From NCBI GenBank assembly GCA_038881895.1, contig JAVZOV010000004.1, forward strand, positions 98,521 through 160,554: DNA of 62,034 bases, written 5' to 3'. The DNA is from Thermoprotei archaeon. Lineage in GTDB: Archaea; Thermoproteota; Thermoprotei; Gearchaeales; WAQG01. A model generated the notes under the pieces. It ran no database searches and was not told the DNA's origin. It worked only from the letters and a program-made list of their open reading frames with translations. Position 1 is the first letter of the stretch; each line of letters starts with the position of its first letter. Both the position numbers and the translations under genes were made by a program. Positions 1-8,865 of this stretch are shown here, piece by piece.

Positions 1-982
1 CAAAAACCATGTAGGCGATTATCGCTGCCACAGGAAAGCCTGATAACATAAAGATCGGTTTATTACCACATAGAGCTATCCCAGTGGGCTTTGCTGGACG
101 CATTGCAATACCGTGAACTATAATACCAGGCTTGCATATCGAACTTATCACATCAGGAACTAAATCAGTTTTACCGAGGCTCGTGCCACCAGTAAGTATC
201 ACAGAGTCAGATATTTTTAATGCATTTTTTATTGCTTCAGATATCTTTTCGAAATCATCCGGCACGATCCCCAGATCTATTGGTTCATAACCATCCTCAT
301 TTAATAAGACTTTCAACATAGGTTTAGAACTCTCTACAATCTCTCCGTGTTTAATCTCTGAACCTACCTTACGTACTTCATTACCAGTTGAAATCAGAGA
401 TACTTTTAATTTTCTAAAGACCTTTACTGTAGTTACATTAAAGGAAGCTATAGCTCCAATATGCCACGCTCTTAGTTTTGTGCCTTTTTTAACAACTACA
501 TCATCTTTCGCAAAATCTTCACCGATACGTGAAACGTTTTCCCATGGTGCCACAGGCTTATATACATTAATATAATCACCACCCCTATGAGTAAATTCAG
601 CCATAACCACAGCATTTGCTCCATTAGGTAAAAATCCACCTGTATATATCTCGTAAGCCTCACCGCTCATAATTGGTTTAAATTGTGAAGGTTGGTCACC
701 TGCCCTAATAGTACCTTTAACATTCAGTACTATTGGGTTTGTGGGAGATGCACTGTACGTGTCCTCAGCTATAACTGCATAACCATCAACAGCGCTTCTA
801 TTAAAGCTTGGTATATTAAAAGGTGCAATAAAATCTGTAGCCATTATCATTCCATTTGCGTTCTCTATTGGTACCTCTATGGACTCTAAATCTATTGGAC
901 GTATGAAATTCTTGATCTTCTCTAAGGCCTCATTGACTGTGAGTAATTTATGGAAACCAATCATATGTATACGTTCACTCAT
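1..982 (-). CDS. moeA: Molybdopterin molybdenumtransferase MoeA (5' part, cut by window edge)
   Basis: MoeA inserts molybdate or tungstate into adenylylated molybdopterin, the last step of cofactor synthesis in the cytoplasm. The frame is open from the ATG at 982 to the window edge (327 codons). It carries the family signature NRSAVDGYAV (residues 61-70), a GGTS turn of the MPT-binding domain near residue 264 and SGFPVAA near residue 315, the counterpart of the usual GxPGNPVSA. GAGGGAT lies just before the ATG. It follows moaE by 12 bp on the same strand, so moaD-moaE-moeA read as one operon. The C-terminal domain lies outside the window. Family assignment is firm; Mo versus W use cannot be told. 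Confidence 0.93.
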   Translation of the reverse strand, partial: MSERIHMIGFHKLLTVNEALEKIKNFIRPIDLESIEVPIENANGMIMATDFIAPFNIPSFNRSAVDGYAVIAEDTYSASPTNPIVLNVKGTIRAGDQPSQFKPIMSGEAYEIYTGGFLPNGANAVVMAEFTHRGGDYINVYKPVAPWENVSRIGEDFAKDDVVVKKGTKLRAWHIGAIASFNVTTVKVFRKLKVSLISTGNEVRKVGSEIKHGEIVESSKPMLKVLLNEDGYEPIDLGIVPDDFEKISEAIKNALKISDSVILTGGTSLGKTDLVPDVISSICKPGIIVHGIAMRPAKPTGIALCGNKPIFMLSGFPVAAIIAYMVF

Positions 983-994
983 GAGCATCCCTCA

Positions 995-1420
995 TTAACT
1001 TGTGGTCTCATAAACCCATTTAGATCCGTCTTCATAAACCTCTTTTTTCCAAATGGCAACCTCATTTTTAATTTTATCAACAAGCCATCTAGTAGCTTTA
1101 AATGCTTCATCCCTATGCTCTCCAGCAGTTATAACTAATAGTGCAACCTCACCGATAGGCACATCACCAACTCTATGGAGTATTATTGCATCTATTAATC
1201 CAAAATTTTTAATCGCCTCCTCCCTTAACCTTTTTAATTGCGAATCAGCGAGTTCAGGATAATAGTCATAACTTAGCCTGATAACTCTTTTATTATCATT
1301 AACACTACGTATCATTCCGATAAAACATACAACACCTCCTATGTTTTTAGAACCCTCAGCGATCTCCCTCAAGTATTTATTTACATCAATCATGCTTGTA
1401 GTCAGCCCAGCCATACCCAT
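995..1420 (-). CDS. moaE: Molybdopterin synthase large subunit MoaE
   Basis: MoaE pairs with thiocarboxylated MoaD to turn cyclic pyranopterin monophosphate into molybdopterin. The protein has the MoaE features GGVVCFIGMIR near the N-terminus, HRVGDVPIGE, the HRDEAF helix and the C-terminal VAIWKKE, which supplies the active-site lysines. I chose the ATG at 1420 because GGGTG lies 6 nt upstream; the alternative ATG at 1393 (MIDVNKY) would give a more standard N-terminus but has no ribosome binding site. With the 1420 start it overlaps moaD by 35 nt, and the two Gly codons of moaD double as its ribosome binding site. About 141 residues, normal length. Confidence 0.92.
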   Translation of the reverse strand: MGMAGLTTSMIDVNKYLREIAEGSKNIGGVVCFIGMIRSVNDNKRVIRLSYDYYPELADSQLKRLREEAIKNFGLIDAIILHRVGDVPIGEVALLVITAGEHRDEAFKATRWLVDKIKNEVAIWKKEVYEDGSKWVYETTS

Positions 1421-1667
1421 TATAACCACCCGAGAACTGTGGGAATATTGCAACAATATCATTACTTTTTATAACCTTTTTCATATCATTTGTGATTTCA
1501 TGATTGACAGCAACAAAAAGTGTTCCATCCTTCATCTCTTTAAGAACATCACCCTTTTCATCGATCATCATTATAACTTGTTCTAGTGGAACATCAGAAG
1601 TGTTAAGTTCAATAGTTTTTGCTCCTATGCGCTCTCTTATCCAACCATAGAGTCTTACAACTACCAT
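1386..1667 (-). CDS. moaD: Molybdopterin synthase small subunit MoaD (ubiquitin-like), with C-terminal tail
   Basis: MoaD is the beta-grasp sulfur carrier of molybdopterin synthase. It normally ends in Gly-Gly, which is adenylated by a MoeB/E1-like enzyme and thiocarboxylated. Here the frame continues after FPQFSGG for another 12 residues (YNGYGWADYKHD), so the diglycine is internal. Such a precursor would need trimming, or the frame carries an indel. In the alternative frame a TAA follows the Gly codons almost at once. The rest of the 93-residue protein fits the family. It is the first gene of moaD-moaE-moeA; the ATG at 1667 lies 59 nt from the divergent moaB start. Confidence 0.87.
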   Translation of the reverse strand: MVVVRLYGWIRERIGAKTIELNTSDVPLEQVIMMIDEKGDVLKEMKDGTLFVAVNHEITNDMKKVIKSNDIVAIFPQFSGGYNGYGWADYKHD

Positions 1668-1726
1668 AGCTAATAGTGGTAAAGTATTTCTCTATTAAAA
1701 ACTTATGCTATGTAGGTGAAAGAGTC

Positions 1727-2233
1727 TTGAGTTCTATTGAAGAGCATAGAAAGCATGCAAAAGAAAAGGTAACGTTCACAATATTAGTGGTTAGTGATAT
1801 GGTGAGTTCTGGAAAAAGCGAAGATATAAGTGGTAAAATCGCATCAGAAAAAATTAAAAAGAATGGTCATAACGTAGCTGAACTAAAGATAATTCCTAAC
1901 AATATGAGTGAAATCAGAAAAACAGTAAAAGGTATCAGTAATGATAATGATGTCATACTAGTCATCGGTGGGACTGGACTTAGTAATAAGGACTTATCTG
2001 TTGATGCGTTACAACCATTATTTTCAAAACGATTAGAAGGATTTGGAGAGATCTTTAGATATGAAACTTATAAAATAAGAGGAACAGTTGCATGGCTTTC
2101 ACGAGCTGATGCCGGTATTATAAATAATTCAATAGTATTCATAATACCTGGTTCACCCGATGCCGTGAATACTGCTCTTGAAATAATATTACCAGAAATA
2201 GGTCACGCAGTAGCACAAATGAGAAAGAAGTGA
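1727..2233 (+). CDS. moaB: Molybdenum cofactor biosynthesis protein MoaB (MogA/MoaB family)
   Basis: MoaB-type proteins adenylylate molybdopterin before metal insertion by MoeA. Visible motifs are EEHRKHA at the N-terminus, GGTGLS (81-86), the MPT-binding turn FGEIFR (106-111), LSRADAG (124-130) and PGSPDAV (141-147). An open frame extends upstream to a GTG at 1676, but a clear AGGTG at 1714-1718 sits 8 nt before the TTG at 1727, and starting there gives the usual ~168 residues beginning MSSIEEHR. The divergent moaD starts 59 nt away, leaving room for a shared promoter region. rpiA follows directly. Confidence 0.92.
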   Translation: MSSIEEHRKHAKEKVTFTILVVSDMVSSGKSEDISGKIASEKIKKNGHNVAELKIIPNNMSEIRKTVKGISNDNDVILVIGGTGLSNKDLSVDALQPLFSKRLEGFGEIFRYETYKIRGTVAWLSRADAGIINNSIVFIIPGSPDAVNTALEIILPEIGHAVAQMRKK

Positions 2234-2238
2234 CTTTT

Positions 2239-2913
2239 ATGGTGACCCCTCCCGGACGTTTAGAAGCTGTAAGCCAAGCGTTACAACTCATTAAAAATGG
2301 CTGGGTTATTGCTGTTGGATCCGGCTCAACAGTAGCGTTATTTCTTGAAGAACTTTCTAAAAAAGTTAAAAATGAACAACTAAAAATTACAGTAATACCA
2401 GGATCATCACAAACATACTTTCAAGCATTAAATCTTAACTTACCAATTTCTACACTGGATGAATATCCAGAACCTGATGCATGTTTTGATAGTGCTGATG
2501 AAGCAATGGAAAACGGTATTCTTCTTAAAGGAGGTGGAGCAGCATTAACAAGAGAAAAAATCCTAGCATATTTCTCAAAACGCTTTATAGTTATTGTTGA
2601 AGAAAGCAAGATTGTTGAAAAGATAGGAAAATTTCATCCAGTCCCTGTTGAAGTGTTACCGTATGCAATAACACCAGTTTCATTAGAACTAAAAAAGATG
2701 AACGCAAAAACAGCACTAAGGTATGGTTCAGGCAAAAATGGCCCTATAATAACAGATAATGGAAATTACATAATTGATGCCTATTTTAATTTAATAGCAG
2801 AGCCACAATATTTGGAACTCAAAATCAACAGCATACCAGGTGTTGTGGAAAATGGAATTTTCACGTTCGCAAAAACTGAATTGATCATAGGTAAACCTAA
2901 AAAACAATCTTAG
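2239..2913 (+). CDS. rpiA: Ribose-5-phosphate isomerase A
   Basis: RpiA interconverts ribose 5-phosphate and ribulose 5-phosphate; in archaea it supplies ribose for nucleotides from the ribulose monophosphate route. The phosphate-binding GSGST is at residues 27-31, the DACFDSADE acidic loop around 80-88 and the catalytic-loop KGGGAALTREK around 97-107, followed by PVEVLPYA. Length 224 residues is standard. The start is the ATG at 2239, preceded by AGTG; a GTG at 2230 overlapping the moaB stop is the alternative. It sits immediately after moaB and is likely cotranscribed. Confidence 0.95.
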   Translation: MVTPPGRLEAVSQALQLIKNGWVIAVGSGSTVALFLEELSKKVKNEQLKITVIPGSSQTYFQALNLNLPISTLDEYPEPDACFDSADEAMENGILLKGGGAALTREKILAYFSKRFIVIVEESKIVEKIGKFHPVPVEVLPYAITPVSLELKKMNAKTALRYGSGKNGPIITDNGNYIIDAYFNLIAEPQYLELKINSIPGVVENGIFTFAKTELIIGKPKKQS

Positions 2914-2979
2914 GTTTTTCGCTCATAATGCTAACCTTATAAAATATTAGAAAGTAAAAATTAAGACAGTGTGATTAAT

Positions 2980-4194
2980 ATGGAGATGATTAAGGACGTT
3001 AAAAAACTAATTGAGCTCATTAAAAAACATGATGAATGGAGAGAAGAAAAAACAATCAATCTCATACCTTCAGAGAACATTGTAAGTCCTGAAGTACGAG
3101 CCTTCCTCTCCTCTAAAATAGTTGGTCGGTATACGTCACGTGATTCATTCTATAGAGGAACTAAATATATTGATGAAATAGAAGAACTAGGTGTTGAAAT
3201 AGCTAAACGCGTATTCAAAGCAAAATATGCTGATCTTCGCATGATTTCTGGTCATATTGCTGATTTCACATTCATAATGGCATATGTAAAACGTGGAGAA
3301 ACAATAATGTGCATCGATCCTAAAGATGGTGGATATCCAGGCATTTCTAAAAATGCGCTTCCAAAACTATTAGGAATACGCGTTGAATATTTACAATTCA
3401 ACAAAGATAATTACACCATAGATATTGAAAAAAGTATTGAGCGCATACGTGAAGTAAAGCCAAAAGCTATAATACTTGGTTCCAGTTTAATACTTTCCCA
3501 TCAACCTGTAAGAGAAATCAGCTCAATGGCAAACAAAATTGGAGCTGTAGTTGGATATGATGGTTCGCATGTTTTAGGTCTAATAGCTGGGCATACATTT
3601 CAAGATCCTTTAAGAGAAGGTGCTACAGCTCTGTTTGGATCTACCCATAAAACATTTTTCGGTCCTCAAGGCGGAATAATGCTTGCAAACGAACCGGAAC
3701 CATTAAATAGTATAGTTCATCCTTCAATAGTAGACAATGCTCACTGGAATAGAATAGCAGCACTAACAATGGCTCTTCTAGAAATCGAAAAATTTGGAGA
3801 CACTTATGCAAAACAAGTAATAAAAAATGCAAAAGCATTAGCTAAGAGTTTAGCTGAAAGAAAAATGCCAGTAAAAGGTCCTAAAGATGTTTATACAGAA
3901 TCCCATCAAGTATTATTTGCACCAAGACCATACCAACACAATAAAAAGCTGGCATTAAAGCTAGAAAAAGCAAACATAATTGTTGATAGTGGAATTCGAC
4001 TAGGAGTCAATGAAGTAACAAGACGTGGAATGAAAGAAGGTGAAATGGATAGAATAGCTGAATTCATAGAAAGAGTATTTAATGGAGAGAATCCTAAAAA
4101 AATAGCAATCGAGGTCTCAAAATTAAGGACAGAATTCTCAGGCATAGAATATAGATTTAAAGATATTATAGATTTAAACTACTTTATCTCGTAA
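2980..4194 (+). CDS. glyA: Glycine (serine) hydroxymethyltransferase, archaeal type
   Basis: PLP enzyme that exchanges serine and glycine using a tetrahydropterin C1 carrier. The N-terminus has NLIPSENIVSPEVR, the fingerprint of archaeal GlyA. The PLP lysine lies in GSTHKTFFGPQGG near residue 224, and the PLP-contacting GYDGSHVLG is intact. Length (404 residues) fits the archaeal family, which is shorter than the bacterial one. I prefer the ATG at 2980, with GTG 6 nt before it, over the in-frame GTG at 2971. It stands 66 bp after rpiA and is followed by a 195-bp gap. Confidence 0.95.
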   Translation: MEMIKDVKKLIELIKKHDEWREEKTINLIPSENIVSPEVRAFLSSKIVGRYTSRDSFYRGTKYIDEIEELGVEIAKRVFKAKYADLRMISGHIADFTFIMAYVKRGETIMCIDPKDGGYPGISKNALPKLLGIRVEYLQFNKDNYTIDIEKSIERIREVKPKAIILGSSLILSHQPVREISSMANKIGAVVGYDGSHVLGLIAGHTFQDPLREGATALFGSTHKTFFGPQGGIMLANEPEPLNSIVHPSIVDNAHWNRIAALTMALLEIEKFGDTYAKQVIKNAKALAKSLAERKMPVKGPKDVYTESHQVLFAPRPYQHNKKLALKLEKANIIVDSGIRLGVNEVTRRGMKEGEMDRIAEFIERVFNGENPKKIAIEVSKLRTEFSGIEYRFKDIIDLNYFIS

Positions 4195-4359
4195 ATACTT
4201 ATAAGAATAGATTCAAAATTTTCAGAGAACAAAAAATACCTGAGCCCTGCAAAAATCGTCCTTTTTTCAATTTGTCAATACTGTTCAACGAAAATATCCT
4301 AGAATTATGGAAATTTAGATAATAAAAATCCATCGCGCATCTCATAGGTTTAAAGAATA

Positions 4360-4370
4360 GTTATAAATAT
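4360..4370 (+). promoter_or_regulatory. TATA box of the HtrA-type protease gene
   Basis: The sequence tataaatata begins about 30 nt before the ATG at 4390. Archaeal transcription starts roughly 25 nt downstream of the TATA centre, so the transcript would begin at or just before the ATG. No GGTG-type ribosome binding site is present, which fits a leaderless mRNA. Nothing else is seen in the gap 4195-4389. Confidence 0.6.
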
Positions 4371-4389
4371 ATGTAAAGACGATATAAAA

Positions 4390-5337
4390 ATGGTGAACGA
4401 TTTGGGAATTGCTCCATTTTTTGAAGATCTAATAGTTAAAGCAGTTGAACGAGTCTATCCGAGTGTTGTAAATATTAGTACTGTAAAGTATGTTGAACAA
4501 TTATTTGAAATAGTTCCGGTTCAGGGAATAGGTTCTGGTTTCATAATATCAACAGATGGACTTATAGTAACTAATTTTCATGTGATCGAAGGTTCCAGAA
4601 TCGCCAATGTTACAACACCTGATGGTCGAACAATGAAAGGTAGAGTAGTAGGATACGATCCCGCTACAGACATTGCTTTAATTAAAGTGGACGCTAAAAA
4701 TTTACCAACAGCACCAATAGGTGACTCTGATAAATTAAAGATTGGACAAATTGCTATAGCAATAGGTAATCCACTTGGTCTGGCTGGGGGACCTTCAGTA
4801 ACGGTTGGAGTCGTTAGTGCATTAAATAGGCATGTAAAAGCACAGAGACTTTACATGGGTCTGATACAAACAGATGCAGCAATTAATCCTGGAAATAGTG
4901 GTGGGCCTCTTGTAAACAGTAATGGAGAGGTCATAGGGGTTAATACTGCCATTATACCATTTGCACAAGGCATTGGATTTGCAATACCCATTAACTTAGT
5001 TAAAAAAGTAGTTGATGATATATTAATGTACGGTCGTGCATTAAGACCATGGCTTGGAATCCTTGGAACTTCACTTACACCTCAAATTGCAGAATACTAT
5101 GGATTGCCAGTAGAAAAAGGAGCCTTAGTAGTTAATATAATTCCAAGAAGCCCAGCATATAAAGCCGGACTTGAAGAAGGTGATATAATAATATCAGTAA
5201 ACAATAAACCAATAAATAGTATAGAGGATTTACAAGATACCTTAAGAACAATGCATGTTGGTGAAATTGTGGATATAAAATTCTATAGAGGTAATAAAAT
5301 CTTAACTACAAAAGTCGAACTGGAAGTCACTGAATAA
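4390..5337 (+). CDS. HtrA/DegP-like serine protease with one PDZ domain
   Basis: Trypsin-fold protease of the S1C family. The catalytic triad is complete: His64 in NFHVIEG, Asp94 in DIALIKV and Ser170 in GNSGGPL. A single PDZ domain follows (about residues 220-315), with the GLEEGDIIISVN core. There is no signal peptide or membrane segment at the N-terminus, so it may act in the cytoplasm or depend on an unusual export route; bacterial DegP/DegS proteins are envelope enzymes. The gene is monocistronic, running toward the convergent ABC transporter genes with a 5-bp gap. Confidence 0.93.
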   Translation: MVNDLGIAPFFEDLIVKAVERVYPSVVNISTVKYVEQLFEIVPVQGIGSGFIISTDGLIVTNFHVIEGSRIANVTTPDGRTMKGRVVGYDPATDIALIKVDAKNLPTAPIGDSDKLKIGQIAIAIGNPLGLAGGPSVTVGVVSALNRHVKAQRLYMGLIQTDAAINPGNSGGPLVNSNGEVIGVNTAIIPFAQGIGFAIPINLVKKVVDDILMYGRALRPWLGILGTSLTPQIAEYYGLPVEKGALVVNIIPRSPAYKAGLEEGDIIISVNNKPINSIEDLQDTLRTMHVGEIVDIKFYRGNKILTTKVELEVTE

Positions 5338-5342
5338 TAAAT

Positions 5343-6266
5343 TTATCGTTCACCTCTCACATAAGGCTTACCTAATGCTGCCGGTGCACCAATTTTTCTA
5401 GCATACTCAGTTGAAAATATGACCAGCGCTATTAGAGTAATTCCATAAGGAAGTGCTGAAAACATCTCTGTAGGCAGGTTAAACATTATTTGAAATCTGT
5501 ATTGTAAAACTTCCAGAATTCCGAATATGTATGATCCTATTAATGCGTATAAAGGATTCCAGAATGAAAATATTACAAGTCCCAAAGCAATCCATCCTCT
5601 TCCAGCGGTCATATTTTCTATCCATGCTGCACTTAGAACTAATGAAAAGTATGATCCAGCTATACCTGAAAGAAAACCACCAAACATTACAGAGATATAT
5701 CTTACTAGATCAACGTTTATACCTGATACATCAGCGGCTTCAGGATTCTCTCCAACTGAACGTATTTTAAGACCTATCATTGTCTTAAACAATATGAACC
5801 AAAGTACTGGAGCTAATATTACTGAAACTAAGACTAGCGGATCTTGTCCAAAAAGAGCTGGACCTAAGATTGGTATTGAGGAAAGAATTGGAATTTCTAT
5901 ATGCGGCAATCTTGGTGCGGCCAAGCCGATTAATCCTTGACCCAACAAACCACTCATCCCAATGCCCATTAATGATAGAGCTAATCCACTTACTATTTGA
6001 TTGACTTTAAGAGTGATGGAAAGAAATGCGTGAATAGAACTTAATAATGCGCCTGCTAATCCTGCCACTAAAACCGCTAACCACACATTACCTGTTATAT
6101 TTGAGGTGACAAAAGCTGCATATGCACCAATTAGCATCATACCTTCAATGCCCAAATTCATAACTCCTGACCTTTCAGAGTAAATTTCACCTAATGATGC
6201 TAATAATAAAGGTGTTGCTGCCTCCGTTACTGATATAAAAAAGAATTGTATTGTTTCTATATTCAT
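5343..6266 (-). CDS. ABC transporter permease, nucleoside/BMP type (second permease)
   Basis: Membrane permease of the branched-chain/nucleoside importer fold (BPD_transp_2), like NupQ/YufQ. It contains many hydrophobic helices and the conserved segments RSGVMNLGIEGMMLIGAY near the N-terminus and SVGENPEAADVSGI, the coupling region to the ATPase. 307 residues is the usual length for the second permease. It starts 7 bp after the stop of the first permease and is the last gene of a four-gene importer operon (binding protein, ATPase, permease, permease). Confidence 0.92.
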   Translation of the reverse strand: MNIETIQFFFISVTEAATPLLLASLGEIYSERSGVMNLGIEGMMLIGAYAAFVTSNITGNVWLAVLVAGLAGALLSSIHAFLSITLKVNQIVSGLALSLMGIGMSGLLGQGLIGLAAPRLPHIEIPILSSIPILGPALFGQDPLVLVSVILAPVLWFILFKTMIGLKIRSVGENPEAADVSGINVDLVRYISVMFGGFLSGIAGSYFSLVLSAAWIENMTAGRGWIALGLVIFSFWNPLYALIGSYIFGILEVLQYRFQIMFNLPTEMFSALPYGITLIALVIFSTEYARKIGAPAALGKPYVRGER

Positions 6267-6273
6267 TATCCTT

Positions 6274-7323
6274 CTACCTCACTACTAACTTATACTTGCT
6301 AAGCAGATCAGCTATTAATACTAACATCAGTACTAAAGCTTCAAATGTATAGATTGATGAAATTGGTAAGCTAAAACGTGTTTGCAGAGCATCAGCACCA
6401 ACAAGCATTCCCCCAAAAAGTATTGAAGAAATTATTGTTACTAATGGGTTAAGACGAGCTAGCCACACAACAATAATAGCCATATATCCATACCCCGGTG
6501 AAATATTGCTTATTAACCTATGTTGAAAACCTGCTACCTCACCCATACCTCCTAACCCTGCCAAACCTCCACTAATTATCATAACAATTAATATTACTTT
6601 TATCGAACTAATTCCAGAATAACGCGCAGCTTCAGGATTATCCCCAAAAACTTTTATCTCATAACCTACCCTCGTATATTTCATCATATAAGCTAGAATA
6701 ACCCCTATGAATAATCCTATAACAGGCATTATATGTATGTTAGTATACGGTATTAAAGGAAGCATCGCCGAACTTGGTATCACAGGAGTTATTGGAAAAC
6801 CATACCCTTTAGGATCTTTCCATGGCCCATAAACTAAATATCTAACTATAAGAATTGCAATATAATTCATCATTAATGTTGAAATTACTTCATTAGCGTT
6901 TATAAGAGCTCTCATGACACCTGGAATGAATGCCCAAAACGCTCCAGCGATAAAACTCATTATCATCATTAAAGTGATAAGAATCGGTGGAGGCAAGAAT
7001 GCAAATGTAAACGCAGTCCATGTAGACAATACAGCACCAACATATATTTGACCCTCTGAACCAATGGTAAAAATACCTGCCTTATATGCTATTGCAAGAC
7101 CTAATGCAGATAACATTATTGCTGATGATCGAATAATAGTGTTAGAAATACCGTATGGATTAAGAAAAACATTATAAAACATAAAACCATACGCCAAAAA
7201 AGGACTAAAACCGGCAACCATTAATATAAGCCCATAAATAATTAATGCAAATACAAAAGCCATCGAATAGATCATAATAATAAATTTTAACGTTACATCT
7301 TCACGTGGTATAAATTTAAGCAC
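6274..7323 (-). CDS. ABC transporter permease, nucleoside/BMP type (first permease)
   Basis: Polytopic membrane protein of the same permease family, similar in layout to NupP/YufP. The conserved AGIFTIGSEGQIYVGA segment and KVFGDNPEAARYSGI coupling loop are present. A GTG start at 7323 has GGTG 7 nt upstream. It precedes the second permease by 7 bp; the two would form the heterodimeric channel. Substrate is inferred only from the BMP-family binding protein encoded upstream (purine nucleosides in characterised members). Confidence 0.92.
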   Translation of the reverse strand: MLKFIPREDVTLKFIIMIYSMAFVFALIIYGLILMVAGFSPFLAYGFMFYNVFLNPYGISNTIIRSSAIMLSALGLAIAYKAGIFTIGSEGQIYVGAVLSTWTAFTFAFLPPPILITLMMIMSFIAGAFWAFIPGVMRALINANEVISTLMMNYIAILIVRYLVYGPWKDPKGYGFPITPVIPSSAMLPLIPYTNIHIMPVIGLFIGVILAYMMKYTRVGYEIKVFGDNPEAARYSGISSIKVILIVMIISGGLAGLGGMGEVAGFQHRLISNISPGYGYMAIIVVWLARLNPLVTIISSILFGGMLVGADALQTRFSLPISSIYTFEALVLMLVLIADLLSKYKLVVR

Positions 7324-7352
7324 AAATACTCACCAGTTTTTCAAAAATTAAA

Positions 7353-8855
7353 TCAATTCGATATAAGTGTAGCTATTTTAGTAACATCATTCGGAGAGAC
7401 AAATTCCTTGATCTCACCCTTGCTTATGACTGCAACATGATCGCTTAACTCTAATAACTCATTAAGATCCTCTGAGATTAATACAATTCCAGAACCATTA
7501 TTCTTAAGCCATTTTAACATCAATCTAACCTTTAAAGATGTAGACACGTCTAAACCTCTTGTTGGGTATGCTGCAACAAGAATCTTAGGTCTACGCAATA
7601 TCTCACGAGCAACAATAACTTTCTGTATATTACCACCAGACATCAACTTTACCCGCATACTGGCATCTCTAGCTGCAATATTAAATTGCATTATAGCCTG
7701 TTGAACAAGCTGTAAAACTTTATTATCATTAATGCTAAAAGCCTTATTATATAAATTAGTAAGAACCATGTTCTCTATAATACTTAAACTAGGTGCCACA
7801 GCAAGAAAAGGATCCTCAGGTATAAAACCTACAAGACTCCGAAGCTCTTTCAACTTATAACTATTTATCGGTCTCCCTAAAATCTCTACATTTCCATGTT
7901 TTAGTTTTCGTAGACCTGCAATCGCCTCTGCAAGTTCACGTTGACCATTCCCAGCAACACCTGCAATTCCTAGTATTTCACCACTAAACAAATGGAAAGT
8001 TACATTTTTAACAGAATCAATACCATTATCATTTTCAACAGTCAACTCATCTACACGCATTAACGGCACTCTATTAGACTGCATGTTCACAGCGCTTACT
8101 TCCTTATTATTAATAGCAATAGAGTTATCAATACCAAACATCATAGAAGTAAGCATTTGTTCATTAGCCTCCCCCCTAGAAACAGTTCCAGCAATCTTTC
8201 CCTTCCGAATAACTGTTATTCTATGACTAACCGCTAGTGCTTCATCTAACTTATGAGTAATAAAAATTATTGAGGAACCAGTTTTCACAAAACTGCGCAT
8301 AAAGTTAAATAAACCCTGCGTTTCTATAGGTGTTAATACTGAAGTAGGCTCATCGAATATTAATATACTTGCCCCTTTAAGTAACGTTTTAATAATTTCT
8401 ACCTTTTGCCTCTCACCCATGGAAAGCTGCCATACTTTACGATTCAAATCTACTATTAAGCCATATTCATTAAATAATTGCATAATTTTTTTGTGTAGCG
8501 CATTAGACTTAATAAACAAACTCGAACCATTAACTGCTAAAGCAATATTTTCAAGAACAGTATGATTAGGAATTAGAGTGAAATGCTGATGAACCATTCC
8601 TATTCCTAAACGTATTGCGTCTTTAGGAGATTTTATTATTACCCTCTTCCCATGCACATAAATTTCTCCTTCATCGGGATGTTGCACACCATAAATTATA
8701 TTCATCAAAGTTGTTTTCCCTGCGCCATTCTCACCAAGAAGCGCATGTATTTCGCCTTTAAACAGAGAAAAATTAACATGATCACTCGCTATAATACCGC
8801 CTGGGAATCTTTTAGTAACATTCTTTACTTCAAGCACAGACTCAATAGTAACCAT
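7353..8855 (-). CDS. ABC transporter ATP-binding protein with two ABC domains, nucleoside importer type
   Basis: Fused double ATPase of the RbsA/NupO kind that energises the importer. The first domain has Walker A GENGAGKT (41-48), signature LSMGERQK and Walker B ILIFDEPTSVL. The second has a degenerate Walker A (GVAGNGQREL), signature LMSGGNIQK and AAYPTRGLDV in place of a full Walker B, which is normal for this family. The ATG at 8855 is preceded by GTGG; a GTG at 8864 is the alternative. It lies 10 bp after the binding-protein gene. Confidence 0.94.
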   Translation of the reverse strand: MVTIESVLEVKNVTKRFPGGIIASDHVNFSLFKGEIHALLGENGAGKTTLMNIIYGVQHPDEGEIYVHGKRVIIKSPKDAIRLGIGMVHQHFTLIPNHTVLENIALAVNGSSLFIKSNALHKKIMQLFNEYGLIVDLNRKVWQLSMGERQKVEIIKTLLKGASILIFDEPTSVLTPIETQGLFNFMRSFVKTGSSIIFITHKLDEALAVSHRITVIRKGKIAGTVSRGEANEQMLTSMMFGIDNSIAINNKEVSAVNMQSNRVPLMRVDELTVENDNGIDSVKNVTFHLFSGEILGIAGVAGNGQRELAEAIAGLRKLKHGNVEILGRPINSYKLKELRSLVGFIPEDPFLAVAPSLSIIENMVLTNLYNKAFSINDNKVLQLVQQAIMQFNIAARDASMRVKLMSGGNIQKVIVAREILRRPKILVAAYPTRGLDVSTSLKVRLMLKWLKNNGSGIVLISEDLNELLELSDHVAVISKGEIKEFVSPNDVTKIATLISN

Positions 8856-8865
8856 AAAAACCACA

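Noticed and set aside
5527-5940. 137-codon open frame on the plus strand
   Set aside because: Shadow of the permease gene on the minus strand.
7353-8855. Degenerate second ATPase domain as a sign of decay
   Set aside because: Loss of a canonical Walker A/B in the second domain is normal in the RbsA/NupO family.
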